The position numbers were made by a program, and so were the translations under genes. Positions 8,824 to 15,496 of a stretch of DNA of 34,682 nt are shown piece after piece; the stretch's first letter is position 1, and each line of letters begins with the position of its first letter. Below the pieces are notes generated by a model. That model was not told where the DNA came from. It searched no databases and saw only the letters and a list, made by a program, of their open reading frames with translations. Source of the DNA: Clostridia bacterium (GTDB taxonomy: Bacteria > Bacillota > Clostridia > Oscillospirales > Butyricicoccaceae); NCBI GenBank assembly GCA_021205365.1, contig JAJPXP010000054.1, positions 1 through 34,682 on the forward strand, in the 5' to 3' direction.

Positions 8824-9375
8824 TTACCACTGATTGAAGCTGCAAACTTCTTCCAGAGGCTTACGCATCTTTTTGCGCGGCTCACTGCCTTCAGCACCAT
8901 AACCAACTGCAAGGACCATACGTACCTCATGTCCTTCCGGAATACCAAAATACTGTTCCATTTTCTTCTGGTCATTCAGTCCGAGAATGCAGGTAGACAA
9001 GCCGTGCTCCATTGCTTCATAGCACATATTCATAGCTGCCATACCAATATCCCCCTGCGCAAACCGCTGGGTATCGCCATAATATTCCTTTACCGTTGGC
9101 ATAACATTTGCCGGCTGCTCGACCATTGCGATAAAAGCCGGAACAGATTCTCTCCACGGGCAGCCAGTTCCACCGCCTTCTACAACCAATGCATCGCACA
9201 TTTTCGCCTTTGCTTCCGGCTCATCAATGATGATGAACTTCCACGGCTGTGCATTGCAGCCGCTCGGAGACAGTCTTCCTGCTTCCACAATCTGTATCAG
9301 CTGTTCCCTGCTGACCGGCTTATCCTGATATGAACGGCAGCTCTCACGAGCTTTCAATAATTCCATAAAATCCAT
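8824..9375 (-). CDS. Nitroreductase-family FMN oxidoreductase
   Basis: 183 residues from the ATG at 9375, which has AAGGAGG upstream; the open frame extends to 9471 but without a ribosome binding site. The FMN-binding motif RESCRSYQDKPV at 10-21, SPSGCNAQPWKF near 36-47 and a C-terminal AVGYGAEG segment are typical. The family forms FMN homodimers using NAD(P)H to reduce nitro compounds, quinones or flavins. AMEHGLSTCILG matches the usual dimer-interface helix. The native substrate is unknown. The promoter overlaps a repeated ATTCCATTT element shared with the divergent gene. Confidence 0.9.
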   Translation of the reverse strand: MDFMELLKARESCRSYQDKPVSREQLIQIVEAGRLSPSGCNAQPWKFIIIDEPEAKAKMCDALVVEGGGTGCPWRESVPAFIAMVEQPANVMPTVKEYYGDTQRFAQGDIGMAAMNMCYEAMEHGLSTCILGLNDQKKMEQYFGIPEGHEVRMVLAVGYGAEGSEPRKKMRKPLEEVCSFNQW

Positions 9376-9424
9376 GATTCTTTCCTCCTTATGGCAGTTA
9401 TCTTCACTTCTATATCTATTACAC

Positions 9425-9453
9425 AGTATATCAGTATCTTTTCTTTCCGTCAA
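9425..9453 (-). promoter_or_regulatory. Promoter of the nitroreductase gene
   Basis: The minus strand reads TTGACG, 17 bases, TATACT. Confidence 0.75.
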
Positions 9454-9488
9454 TGTATTCCATTTTTTCAAAGATATTTACGGAAATA

Positions 9489-9510
9489 AAATGGAACTGC
9501 TATTCCATTT
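9489..9510. promoter_or_regulatory. Operator-like dyad between divergent genes
   Basis: A perfect inverted repeat AAATGGAA-N6-TTCCATTT. A third copy of the half site, TTCCATTT, lies at 9458-9465, five bases upstream of the nitroreductase -35 box. Confidence 0.5.
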
Positions 9511-9541
9511 ATGATAAATTATTTATAGAAGGAGGGCTTTT

Positions 9542-9970
9542 ATGATACTAATCACTGCAATTGATGATAACTATGGCATGATGTTCAACAAACGGCGTCA
9601 GAGCCAGGACCGTATATTACGGCAACATATTCTGGAAATAACAGCAGGGCATACACTTTGGATGAATGCCTATTCCCAAAAACAGTTTGCAAAAGAATCC
9701 TCTTCCAATATTCATATTTCCGAAGACTTTCTGGCTGAAGCTCCCGTTGGAGACTACTGTCTTGTTGAAAACCTGCCTATCCTCCCTTATGAACGCAAAA
9801 TCGAAAAAATAATCCTGTATCATTGGAACCGGGTATATCCCAGTGATGTAAAATTCGATATTCCATTGGCAGCGTATGGCTGGAAATCCATACAAACCAT
9901 AGATTTTTCAGGCAGTTCTCATGACAACATTACAGAAGAAATTTTTGTAAAGGATAAAGAAGCTGGATAG
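9542..9970 (+). CDS. Small conserved protein, often mislabelled ribonuclease Z
   Basis: 142 residues, preceded by AAGGAGG at ideal spacing. The sequence (IDDNYGMMFNKRRQSQDRIL, WMNAYSQKQF, KIEKIILYHWNRVYPSD, FSGSSHDNITEEI) matches a family seen in many Clostridia whose members are commonly named ribonuclease Z in databases; this is from memory. It has no metallo-beta-lactamase fold motif (no HxHxDH), so it cannot be RNase Z by that criterion. It is soluble, without signal peptide or helices spanning the membrane. Function unknown. It is divergent from the nitroreductase gene and shares a putative operator with it. Confidence 0.75.
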   Translation: MILITAIDDNYGMMFNKRRQSQDRILRQHILEITAGHTLWMNAYSQKQFAKESSSNIHISEDFLAEAPVGDYCLVENLPILPYERKIEKIILYHWNRVYPSDVKFDIPLAAYGWKSIQTIDFSGSSHDNITEEIFVKDKEAG

Positions 9971-10009
9971 ACAAGCCCTGCAAGGACTATAACCCATAAA
10001 TAACAGATC

Positions 10010-10057
10010 AAATGACAGATATTTCTCAAATTCCTGCGTCATATCTGTCATTTTTTG
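10010..10057 (+). terminator. Terminator of the small conserved gene
   Basis: 13-bp arms AAATGACAGATAT/ATATCTGTCATTT with T6 continuing from the stem. Confidence 0.85.
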
Positions 10058-10091
10058 TGTTCCCCAACTGCCGATATGTTTCAAATTCCCC

Positions 10092-10120
10092 TTGCATTTG
10101 CAGAAGCTGTGTGCTATTAT
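10092..10120 (+). promoter_or_regulatory. Promoter of tRNA-Pro
   Basis: TTGCAT, 17 bases, TATTAT; the predicted start lies about 10 bases before the mature tRNA. Confidence 0.65.
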
Positions 10121-10137
10121 ATTTAAGCAAGTTATTT

Positions 10138-10213
10138 CCGGGTGTAGCGCAGCTGGTAGCGCGCTTGACTGGGGGTCAAGAGGCCGTGGGTTCAAGTCCC
10201 GCCACTCGGACCA
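10138..10213 (+). tRNA. tRNA-Pro (anticodon GGG), CCA encoded
   Basis: Complete cloverleaf of 76 bases: acceptor CCGGGTG pairs with CACTCGG (one G-U), anticodon stem CTTGA/TCAAG encloses the loop CTGGGGG with anticodon GGG, T stem GTGGG/CCCGC encloses TTCAAGT, and CCA is encoded at the 3' end. Confidence 0.97.
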
Positions 10214-10214
10214 C

Positions 10215-10250
10215 AAAAACCGCCTTTTTATTATGAAAGGGCGGTTTTTT
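10215..10250 (+). terminator. Terminator of tRNA-Pro
   Basis: AAACCGCC/GGCGGTTT stem ending in T6, immediately after the CCA end. Confidence 0.9.
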
Positions 10251-10306
10251 CATACTTTTTCGAGTTTAATTATTTTTCTACAAACATTTTGTACTTGGAG
10301 CAAAAG

Positions 10307-10339
10307 AAAAAACAGTCCGCCGGCTATCAAGGCCAGCGG
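10307..10339 (-). terminator. Terminator of the XRE/Spo0A-like operon
   Basis: On the minus strand CCGCTGGC pairs with GCCGGCGG (one G-U) and is followed by ACTGTTTTTTC. It lies about 80 bases after the operon's last stop codon. Confidence 0.75.
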
Positions 10340-10420
10340 GCTTTCCCATGCTCATTCCATTTTACTGCGTAACCCGCAACGATCACCCCGACATTATCCA
10401 ACACACCAACATCTCACGCG

Positions 10421-10804
10421 TTACCGCTCAAAATCCATCTTTTCTTCTTCCTCCTGTTGCATATACGCATCGGAACGCAAACGGATACGAGCTGCAGCCA
10501 TAATAAACTGCATTGTTTTCGGCCGTTGTATCGTGTTGGCCAGCCACAGATTATGTTTCCAAATACTTGTTATTGTATAACGGATATTCCGCTCTACTGC
10601 CATCCAATTCGTTCCGCAATACTTTGCTATAGCGGGATACAACTGTTTTGTCGCAAACTTCATATCTTTCGGCTGGCATCGGACAAGGTAAATTGCATAT
10701 GCTGTTTGAAATGTTCCTATCCCGTTAATTGCTGCCCCCATACAACAAAGCCCTGTATAGATTTCATCAAATTTACAGTTTTTATCATAATATACCAATA
10801 TCAT
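10421..10804 (-). CDS. Stand-alone Spo0A C-terminal (DNA-binding) domain protein
   Basis: 127 residues with no receiver domain. From residue 20 to about 110 it aligns by eye with the Spo0A effector domain: KQLYPAIAKYCGTNWMAVERNIRYTITSIW parallels the LYP-IAKKF-TT-S-VERAIRHAIE-AW region that contains the recognition helix of Spo0A, and QFIMAAARIRL parallels EFIAMVADKLRL. It should therefore bind DNA, perhaps at 0A-box-like sites, without phosphorelay control. Its ATG overlaps the stop codon of the upstream XRE gene (ATGA), so the two are translationally coupled and probably act together. The acidic tail (QQEEEEK) is not part of the domain. Function unknown; confidence in the domain is high. 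Confidence 0.82.
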   Translation of the reverse strand: MILVYYDKNCKFDEIYTGLCCMGAAINGIGTFQTAYAIYLVRCQPKDMKFATKQLYPAIAKYCGTNWMAVERNIRYTITSIWKHNLWLANTIQRPKTMQFIMAAARIRLRSDAYMQQEEEEKMDFER

Positions 10805-11055
10805 TCCTCCTCCTTTTCAATAATCCCCCGTAAATTATCACGCAAATTCAATAATCGGTCATCTGATAATAACAGAATAAAACAAACAAATGTTTTCAGC
10901 GAAAGTCCATATTTTTCATGCTCCAGATCAAAATAAGAACGCGGTACAATATGTAAATACTCAGACATTTTTTCCTGTGATAATCCATTTTCACTACGAA
11001 AAAGCCGCAACTGTTCAGATAAATACGATTGCACCGTGTATTTTTGTTTCAGCAT
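10801..11055 (-). CDS. Small XRE-family helix-turn-helix regulator
   Basis: 84 residues, one domain. QLRLFRSENGLSQEKMSEYLHIVPRSYFDLEHEKYGLSLKTFVCFILLLS (about 16-64) is a Cro/CI-type helix-turn-helix with the SQEKMSEYL turn and recognition helix. No effector domain. GAGGA lies about 10 bases before the ATG. First gene of a two-gene operon with the Spo0A-like protein, sharing an ATGA overlap. The promoter region holds a perfect dyad and a Spo0A-box heptamer, suggesting autoregulation or control by Spo0A or by its partner. Confidence 0.85.
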   Translation of the reverse strand: MLKQKYTVQSYLSEQLRLFRSENGLSQEKMSEYLHIVPRSYFDLEHEKYGLSLKTFVCFILLLSDDRLLNLRDNLRGIIEKEEE

Positions 11056-11076
11056 AATTTATCATTCCTCAAACAT

Positions 11077-11083
11077 TGTCGAA
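11077..11083 (+). promoter_or_regulatory. Spo0A-box heptamer TGTCGAA in the XRE/Spo0A-like leader
   Basis: An exact 0A-box core lying between the predicted -10 (11093-11098, TAAAAT on the minus strand) and the XRE start codon, a position expected for repression. The heptamer is short and could be chance. Confidence 0.35.
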
Positions 11084-11120
11084 TACGAATAAATTTTATC
11101 TAAATATTCTGCATATCACC

Positions 11121-11136
11121 ATGAGGTTCACCTCAT
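11121..11136. promoter_or_regulatory. Operator-like dyad upstream of the XRE gene
   Basis: A perfect inverted repeat ATGAGGT-N2-ACCTCAT, just upstream of the likely promoter of the XRE/Spo0A-like operon. Confidence 0.5.
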
Positions 11137-11142
11137 ATTTAG

Positions 11143-11191
11143 AAAAAAATGCCCGGTGACTATAATCAGATAATCATAGTCAACGGGCATT
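11143..11191 (-). terminator. Strong terminator with no assigned gene upstream
   Basis: On the minus strand the arms ATGCCCG/CGGGCAT and inner GACTAT/ATAGTC form a long stem followed by T7. It lies about 145 bases beyond the Gfo/Idh terminator, so it either backs it up or ends a short separate transcript. Confidence 0.8.
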
Positions 11192-11333
11192 ATTATGGGG
11201 CGTGTTAATACATAGATATGCTCTTTTAATATATGTACAGAACCTCCTCTTTTCGGACATTTTTCGACAAAAATTTAATAGATGAGAATACAAAACTGAC
11301 TTCCGCAACCAAATTATCCAGAATTTCTGAAAC
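11192..11333 (-). other. Candidate short transcript (small RNA or leader peptide)
   Basis: The minus strand carries a promoter-like TTGGTT, 16 bases, TATTCT (11285-11312), a TGTCGAA 0A-box core (11263-11269), and a GAGGAGG element, then the strong terminator at 11143. The only ATG frame gives about 26 codons and contains the GAGGAGG itself, so no convincing peptide is seen. No other gene is visible in the 11056-11399 gap. Confidence 0.3.
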
Positions 11334-11373
11334 AATAAAACAGCCCGGCGGCTTTCGTACCGTCCAGGCTGTT
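11334..11373 (-). terminator. Terminator of the Gfo/Idh gene
   Basis: On the minus strand AACAGCC/GGCTGTT arms are followed by TTATTG-type T-rich sequence. Confidence 0.65.
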
Positions 11374-11399
11374 ATTTTCGTCATATATCAAAAACAGTT

Positions 11400-12545
11400 T
11401 TAAACATCAACCCAAATATTGCCGTTTGCATTACTCTTCACACAAGCCTCTACAAGACGGATACCAGTAACTCCATCCTCACCAGTTGGATGGAAATATG
11501 TCCGCTCGCTGGTTTGTCCATTTATTTTATCGAGCAGAAAAGTGCAGAAAGAATGATAAATATTGCCGAAGGCTTCATAAAATCCCTCAGGATGTCCAGC
11601 GGGCAGCCGGCTCATCTCATATGCCTCCTTGCATAAATACTTCTGCTTACAGGTACGGATTTGAACTGGTTCTCCCAAAAAAGCAACCCGCAGATGCGTT
11701 GGGTCATCGTGATACCATTCCACAGTTCCCTTTTCACCGAAAATCTTTAATCCAATCGAACAATCCCGGCCAATTGCAGTAAAAGAGCATAGTAATGCAG
11801 CATGGACATTGCCTGTATAGCGTGCCAATACATGCGAGGTAGTATCAAGCGGTGCGCCATCTGGATAACAATCAAAATCCGCCAACACGCGCTCCGGCTT
11901 CAAGCCAGTCATCGAAGTAATCAGATAATTTAAATGTACAGTAATAGATGAGGTCACATTGGAAATTCCTGACTTTTTAGGATCAACAAACCACAGTGAA
12001 TCCGGATCTTTTGCCTCATCCATCGCCAAAAGCAGCCAATCCTGCGGATATTCTGCCCAAATATTTCGAATTTTTCCAATCGCCCCCGATTCAATCAAAT
12101 GTTTGGCTTCCTGCAAAATCGGATAGTGCGGATAAGTATATGTGACGCAGATTTCCAGACCGCGTTCCTTGGCAAGCGCGCAAAGCTCCTTGCCTTCATC
12201 TGACGTCATAGTAAAGGGTTTCTCACAAACTACATGAATACCATTCTCCAAAAAAGCCTTTGCAATTTCATAATGCGTGTCATTTGGCGTAACAATGGTA
12301 ACAAAATCAATGCCGTCCTCACGTGCACCCTCGGCTTCCGCCATTTGTTTCCATGTATCATAAACGCGGTCAGCCGGTACCCCCCATGTCTCACCATCGC
12401 GCTGATTCTGCTCTGTATTGCGCGTAAATGCACCTGCTGTCAATACTGCAAGGCTGTCCATCATTGCGCCACGCCGATGTGCACCGCCGATATTGCCGCC
12501 GTTGCCACCACCAACCATTCCATATTGTAACCGTGTTTTTTTCAT
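11400..12545 (-). CDS. Gfo/Idh/MocA-family NAD(P)-dependent oxidoreductase
   Basis: 381 residues. The Rossmann start is unusual, GMVGGGNGGNIGGAHRRGA (9-27), with extra glycines. TPNDTHYEIAKAFLENGIHVVCEKPFTM (86-113) holds the EKP motif with K109. The C-terminal half carries the substrate-domain pattern, including VHLNYLIT with a histidine at the usual catalytic region. The family oxidises or reduces sugars, inositols and similar polyols; this subgroup is often annotated as a sugar or inositol dehydrogenase. No transporter or kinase neighbours narrow the substrate. AAAGGGG precedes the ATG. A dyad sits between the -35 and -10 boxes, so a repressor probably controls it. Confidence 0.88.
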   Translation of the reverse strand: MKKTRLQYGMVGGGNGGNIGGAHRRGAMMDSLAVLTAGAFTRNTEQNQRDGETWGVPADRVYDTWKQMAEAEGAREDGIDFVTIVTPNDTHYEIAKAFLENGIHVVCEKPFTMTSDEGKELCALAKERGLEICVTYTYPHYPILQEAKHLIESGAIGKIRNIWAEYPQDWLLLAMDEAKDPDSLWFVDPKKSGISNVTSSITVHLNYLITSMTGLKPERVLADFDCYPDGAPLDTTSHVLARYTGNVHAALLCSFTAIGRDCSIGLKIFGEKGTVEWYHDDPTHLRVAFLGEPVQIRTCKQKYLCKEAYEMSRLPAGHPEGFYEAFGNIYHSFCTFLLDKINGQTSERTYFHPTGEDGVTGIRLVEACVKSNANGNIWVDV

Positions 12546-12578
12546 CTAAAAATACCCCTTTCAGGTCTAATTGTTTAT

Positions 12579-12607
12579 ATTTTGCACGAAGGCTGTGCAA
12601 AAGTCAA
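12579..12607 (-). promoter_or_regulatory. Promoter of the Gfo/Idh gene with embedded operator
   Basis: The minus strand reads TTGACT, 17 bases, CAAAAT. A perfect dyad TTTTGCAC-N7-GTGCAAAA (12580-12602) fills the spacer, the classic position for a repressor site. Confidence 0.6.
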
Positions 12608-12711
12608 TATAAAATCCGCTTATTTTATTTATATTTTATGCGCATCGCACAAATCATATAAAAACACTGTGACATACGGAATGGATGAAAACCAGAAAAC
12701 CCAAATCATTT

Positions 12712-12753
12712 TATAAAACAAAATCCCTCAAACCATTGCTGATCCAAGGGATT
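12712..12753 (-). terminator. Terminator of the MATE gene
   Basis: On the minus strand AATCCCT/AGGGATT arms are followed by TTGTTTTAT. The remaining bases of the 12546-12819 gap show no gene. Confidence 0.65.
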
Positions 12754-12819
12754 CTTAAAGAAAGAACAGGTATAAAACGTCATGATACAAACAGGCTTGA
12801 TATAACTTTCCTGTCCCTT

Positions 12820-14157
12820 TTAAATGACGCTCTTTGCCTTCCATTTTCCACTATGCCAACGCATACTGAAAACAATGGCACGGAACATCCAGTCAATAAC
12901 CATGGCAATCCAAACGCCAATCGCACCCATATGCATACCCAATGCCAGCAGATATCCTGTGCCAATGCGGAATACCCACATCGAAATAATGGATATCACC
13001 ATTGCAAACCTTGCATCGCCTGCTGCACGCATGGATGCCGGAAGGTCAAAGGTAATTGGCCAAATGATACCTGCACATGCTGTATGAACCAATACCATCT
13101 GCCTCGTTAATTCTGCCGTCTCTGCAGATAAATGATAAAATGGTAAAATCCATGGCAGAGCAAAGTATAGCGACCAGTCAAGTACCAGCATCGCGGCAAT
13201 GGTGAGAAAAATCAACAGCCGATTATAATACCGTGCCTGCTCATAATCCCCTTTTCCCACACAGCGTGCAATGACAGTAGTTAGCGCGAGGGCAATAGCA
13301 GACCCTGGAATGACCTGAATGCCTGCGATGGTCATGCCAATTGCATTGGCTGCAATTGCCTGGGTGCCAAACAGGGAAATCAGGCTGAGTACCAGGATTT
13401 TTCCCAGCTGAAACATACCATTTTCTAACCCATTGGGTGCGCCAATCGAAAGCACTCTTTTTATTAAATTCCATTTTAGACGCACTTTGCATGTCCTGCG
13501 AAGATACAGTTGTCTTTTCGGATTGAGCAACAGTAAAACGATAACTACTGCTGCCACTGTACGCGAAAGCAGTGTGGCAATTGCCGCACCCGCAGTGCCC
13601 ATACGCATACCATAAATCAGAATCGCGTTCCCGGTACAGTTGATGATATTCATCAGCAGGGAAATCCACATCGTAACCTTCGAATTTCCCATGGTACGAA
13701 ACGTCGCTGCACATGCCTGATATATCGCAATACCCGGAACAGAAAATGCAGTAATAATCAAATAAATATTAGCGTAATCATGTACTTCCGGCGTAATCCT
13801 GCCAAACAAATGATTCAGAATCGGATTTTTCAAACAGAGCAAAGCCCCCAGCACCACGATAGAAAACAGACCTGAAAACCATACTAGCTGCTCAGAACTT
13901 TCGCGTGCTTTTTCTTTATCATCACGTCCGAGATACTGTCCCGCTACGACAGCTCCGCCAGTACCCAACGCCGAAAACAGATAAATCAGCAGTTGCATCA
14001 CCGTATCCACAAGCGACACACCAGAAACGGCCGACTCTCCCACGCTGGAAACCATAATCGAATCAATCATGCCTACAAGCAGATTCAGAAGCAATTCAAT
14101 AATCAGCGGCAGAATTAACTGCCAGAGCTGTTTTTTACTAAATATTCTCGTTTGCAT
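12820..14157 (-). CDS. MATE-family efflux transporter
   Basis: 445 residues from the ATG at 14157, which has GAGGA 6-7 bases upstream; in-frame starts at 14175 and 14217 lack one. Twelve hydrophobic helices are apparent. MATE patterns: LPLIIELLLNLLVGMIDSIMVSSVGESAVSGVSLVDT at the N-terminus, GGAVVAGQYLGRDD near helix 3, and the repeat in the second half (NGLENGMFQLGKILV, AIAANAIGMTIAGIQVIPGSAIALALTTVIARCVGKGD). The family exports cationic drugs or metabolites using sodium or proton gradients; the substrate is unknown. It has its own near-consensus promoter. Confidence 0.93.
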   Translation of the reverse strand: MQTRIFSKKQLWQLILPLIIELLLNLLVGMIDSIMVSSVGESAVSGVSLVDTVMQLLIYLFSALGTGGAVVAGQYLGRDDKEKARESSEQLVWFSGLFSIVVLGALLCLKNPILNHLFGRITPEVHDYANIYLIITAFSVPGIAIYQACAATFRTMGNSKVTMWISLLMNIINCTGNAILIYGMRMGTAGAAIATLLSRTVAAVVIVLLLLNPKRQLYLRRTCKVRLKWNLIKRVLSIGAPNGLENGMFQLGKILVLSLISLFGTQAIAANAIGMTIAGIQVIPGSAIALALTTVIARCVGKGDYEQARYYNRLLIFLTIAAMLVLDWSLYFALPWILPFYHLSAETAELTRQMVLVHTACAGIIWPITFDLPASMRAAGDARFAMVISIISMWVFRIGTGYLLALGMHMGAIGVWIAMVIDWMFRAIVFSMRWHSGKWKAKSVI

Positions 14158-14187
14158 ACAAATCCTCTTTTCCATATTGCGGCTATT

Positions 14188-14217
14188 ATTATAGTGCTCC
14201 TTTCTGCAATATGTCAA
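14188..14217 (-). promoter_or_regulatory. Promoter of the MATE gene
   Basis: The minus strand reads TTGACA, 18 bases, TATAAT: both hexamers are perfect consensus. Confidence 0.8.
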
Positions 14218-14237
14218 ATCAAATTTTTCACAAACCT

Positions 14238-14266
14238 TTGCCCTGACGCAAGCTAGACTTTATATA
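14238..14266 (+). promoter_or_regulatory. Promoter of the small conserved gene at 14340
   Basis: TTGCCC, 17 bases, TATATA. Confidence 0.45.
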
Positions 14267-14339
14267 TGTATCGAAATGTAGCAAGACTTCTCCTAATAAT
14301 AATTCTATAAAAACACATACTATTCCTGAGGTGAATTTT

Positions 14340-14609
14340 ATGGCAAAGCAAGGGATGAAACGCCCAGATTGGACACATACGCACCCGAAAAATGAAGTTC
14401 TGCCTGTACCACAGCTGCAGGGAAAGGCAAAAACAGGAAAAACCAAGGCGAATCCAATTATTTCAGGAACAGCCTCCCCGTCACAAAAAGTCTTCCATTC
14501 TCACCCGCACACGGTAGAAAAACCAATCTCTGAAGCATACTCCGTCATAGACAATGATCTGGCAAGAGATAATCTCGAAAATGATATCCCGGAACCAGAC
14601 CTTCCCTGA
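14340..14609 (+). CDS. Small conserved hypothetical protein of Clostridia
   Basis: 89 residues from the ATG at 14340, with GAGGTG 6 bases upstream; a GTG at 14331 overlaps the ribosome binding site. The protein is hydrophilic: a basic N-terminal half rich in lysine, proline and threonine (MKRPDWTHTHPKNEVLPVPQ), then an acidic C-terminal end (YSVIDNDLARDNLENDIPEPDL). Similar short proteins occur in many Clostridia as far as I recall, without assigned function. There is no signal peptide, membrane segment or cysteine. It is probably disordered. The gene stands alone. Confidence 0.7.
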   Translation: MAKQGMKRPDWTHTHPKNEVLPVPQLQGKAKTGKTKANPIISGTASPSQKVFHSHPHTVEKPISEAYSVIDNDLARDNLENDIPEPDLP

Positions 14610-14708
14610 CCCGCCTTCCTCTCTTCAACAATCCAAACGATTGGCAATCTGATCAACCCTCTACCGCACAGGACAAACAAATTCTCAAAAGATATTTTCA
14701 TTCTATTG

Positions 14709-14742
14709 CAGGCAGCCGCTTGAAGCGTCTGCCTGTTTTCCC
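14709..14742 (+). terminator. Terminator in the 14610-14948 gap
   Basis: CAGGCA/TGCCTG arms with an inner CGCT/AGCG stem, followed by TTTTCCCGTTTT. It lies about 100 bases after the small conserved gene. The rest of the gap holds only the promoter described next. Confidence 0.65.
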
Positions 14743-14798
14743 GTTTTCCATATTTCCCACCAATAAATGATACGTTCGGAACGGACACGATATAGTGC

Positions 14799-14827
14799 TT
14801 GCAATCGCCCTTTATATATGCTAATTT
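14799..14827 (+). promoter_or_regulatory. Promoter of the Nim-like gene
   Basis: TTGCAA, 17 bases, TAATTT; the leader to the ATG at 14949 is about 115 bases and contains a small ACTGC/GCAGT hairpin near 14850-14875. Confidence 0.45.
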
Positions 14828-14948
14828 TAATTCATCCGAAACGCCATGCACTGCTCACAAGATACATGTGGTGCAGTTTCATGCAGGAAAATATTTTTCG
14901 GATTTATTCGCAAATCATATTTTTATGAAGCACATAGGAGGATTTCCC

Positions 14949-15446
14949 ATGAGAAGAAAAGACCGTGAAATGCCGGAAGAATTTGCAAAGCAGGTATTTG
15001 ACGAATGTGAATATGCAACTGTATCTATGACTGATAAAGATAACCAGCCTTATGCGGTGCCAGTGAGTATTGTCCGGATTGACAATGGCCTGTACTTCCA
15101 TGCCGCCCTAGCGGGAAAGAAGACAGATTGTCTAAAGCTGCATCCACAGGTGTGTGTTTCTACTGTCAGCTGGTCCCATCTGGTCGCAGATAAATTCACT
15201 ACAGAATTTGCTTCCGCAATTTGTCATGGCACCGCTTCCGAGGTAACAGAAGACTCTGAAAAAATTGTTGTTCTGCGCGCGATGTGTGAGAAATTCCATG
15301 CTTCAAACATGCATAACTTTGACAATGCCATCGCACAAAGCCTATCCCGTACAGCGATCTAGAAAATTTCCATCGATTCTATCACTGGCAAGCGCAAGAA
15401 ATATGACCATCAGGGCAAGGAAATGACATTCGGACGCATGGAATAA
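14949..15446 (+). pseudogene. Pyridoxamine-5'-phosphate-oxidase-like (Nim-type) flavoprotein with in-frame amber codon
   Basis: AGGAGG lies just upstream of the ATG (MRRKDREMPEEFAKQV). The first 137 codons have the split-barrel FMN pattern of NimA-like proteins (ATVSMTDKDNQPYAVPVSIVRIDNGLYFHAALAGKKTDCL; RAMCEKFHASN). Codon 138 is TAG (15360-15362). The frame then continues for 27 codons encoding KISIDSITGKRKKYDHQGKE and MTFGRME to TAA at 15446, which matches the conserved C-terminus of the family. A sense codon, probably tryptophan or valine, has become a stop. Either the gene is freshly inactivated, the stop is read through, or the base is a sequencing error. The truncated product would be encoded by 14949..15362. 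Related proteins reduce nitroimidazoles or bind flavin. Confidence 0.75.
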
Positions 15447-15465
15447 AACCTTATCCTAAAACAGC

Positions 15466-15496
15466 AGCAGGAGCGGTTTTCCGCTCCTGCTTTTTT
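15466..15496. terminator. Terminator between the convergent Nim-like and hydrolase genes
   Basis: Perfect 10-bp arms AGCAGGAGCG/CGCTCCTGCT with T6 on the plus strand. The last bases overlap the stop codon of the minus-strand hydrolase gene. Confidence 0.88.

Noticed and set aside
14316-14323. CATACTAT, resembling a sigma-E -10 element
   Set aside because: It would start transcription at or within the ribosome binding site of the gene at 14340.
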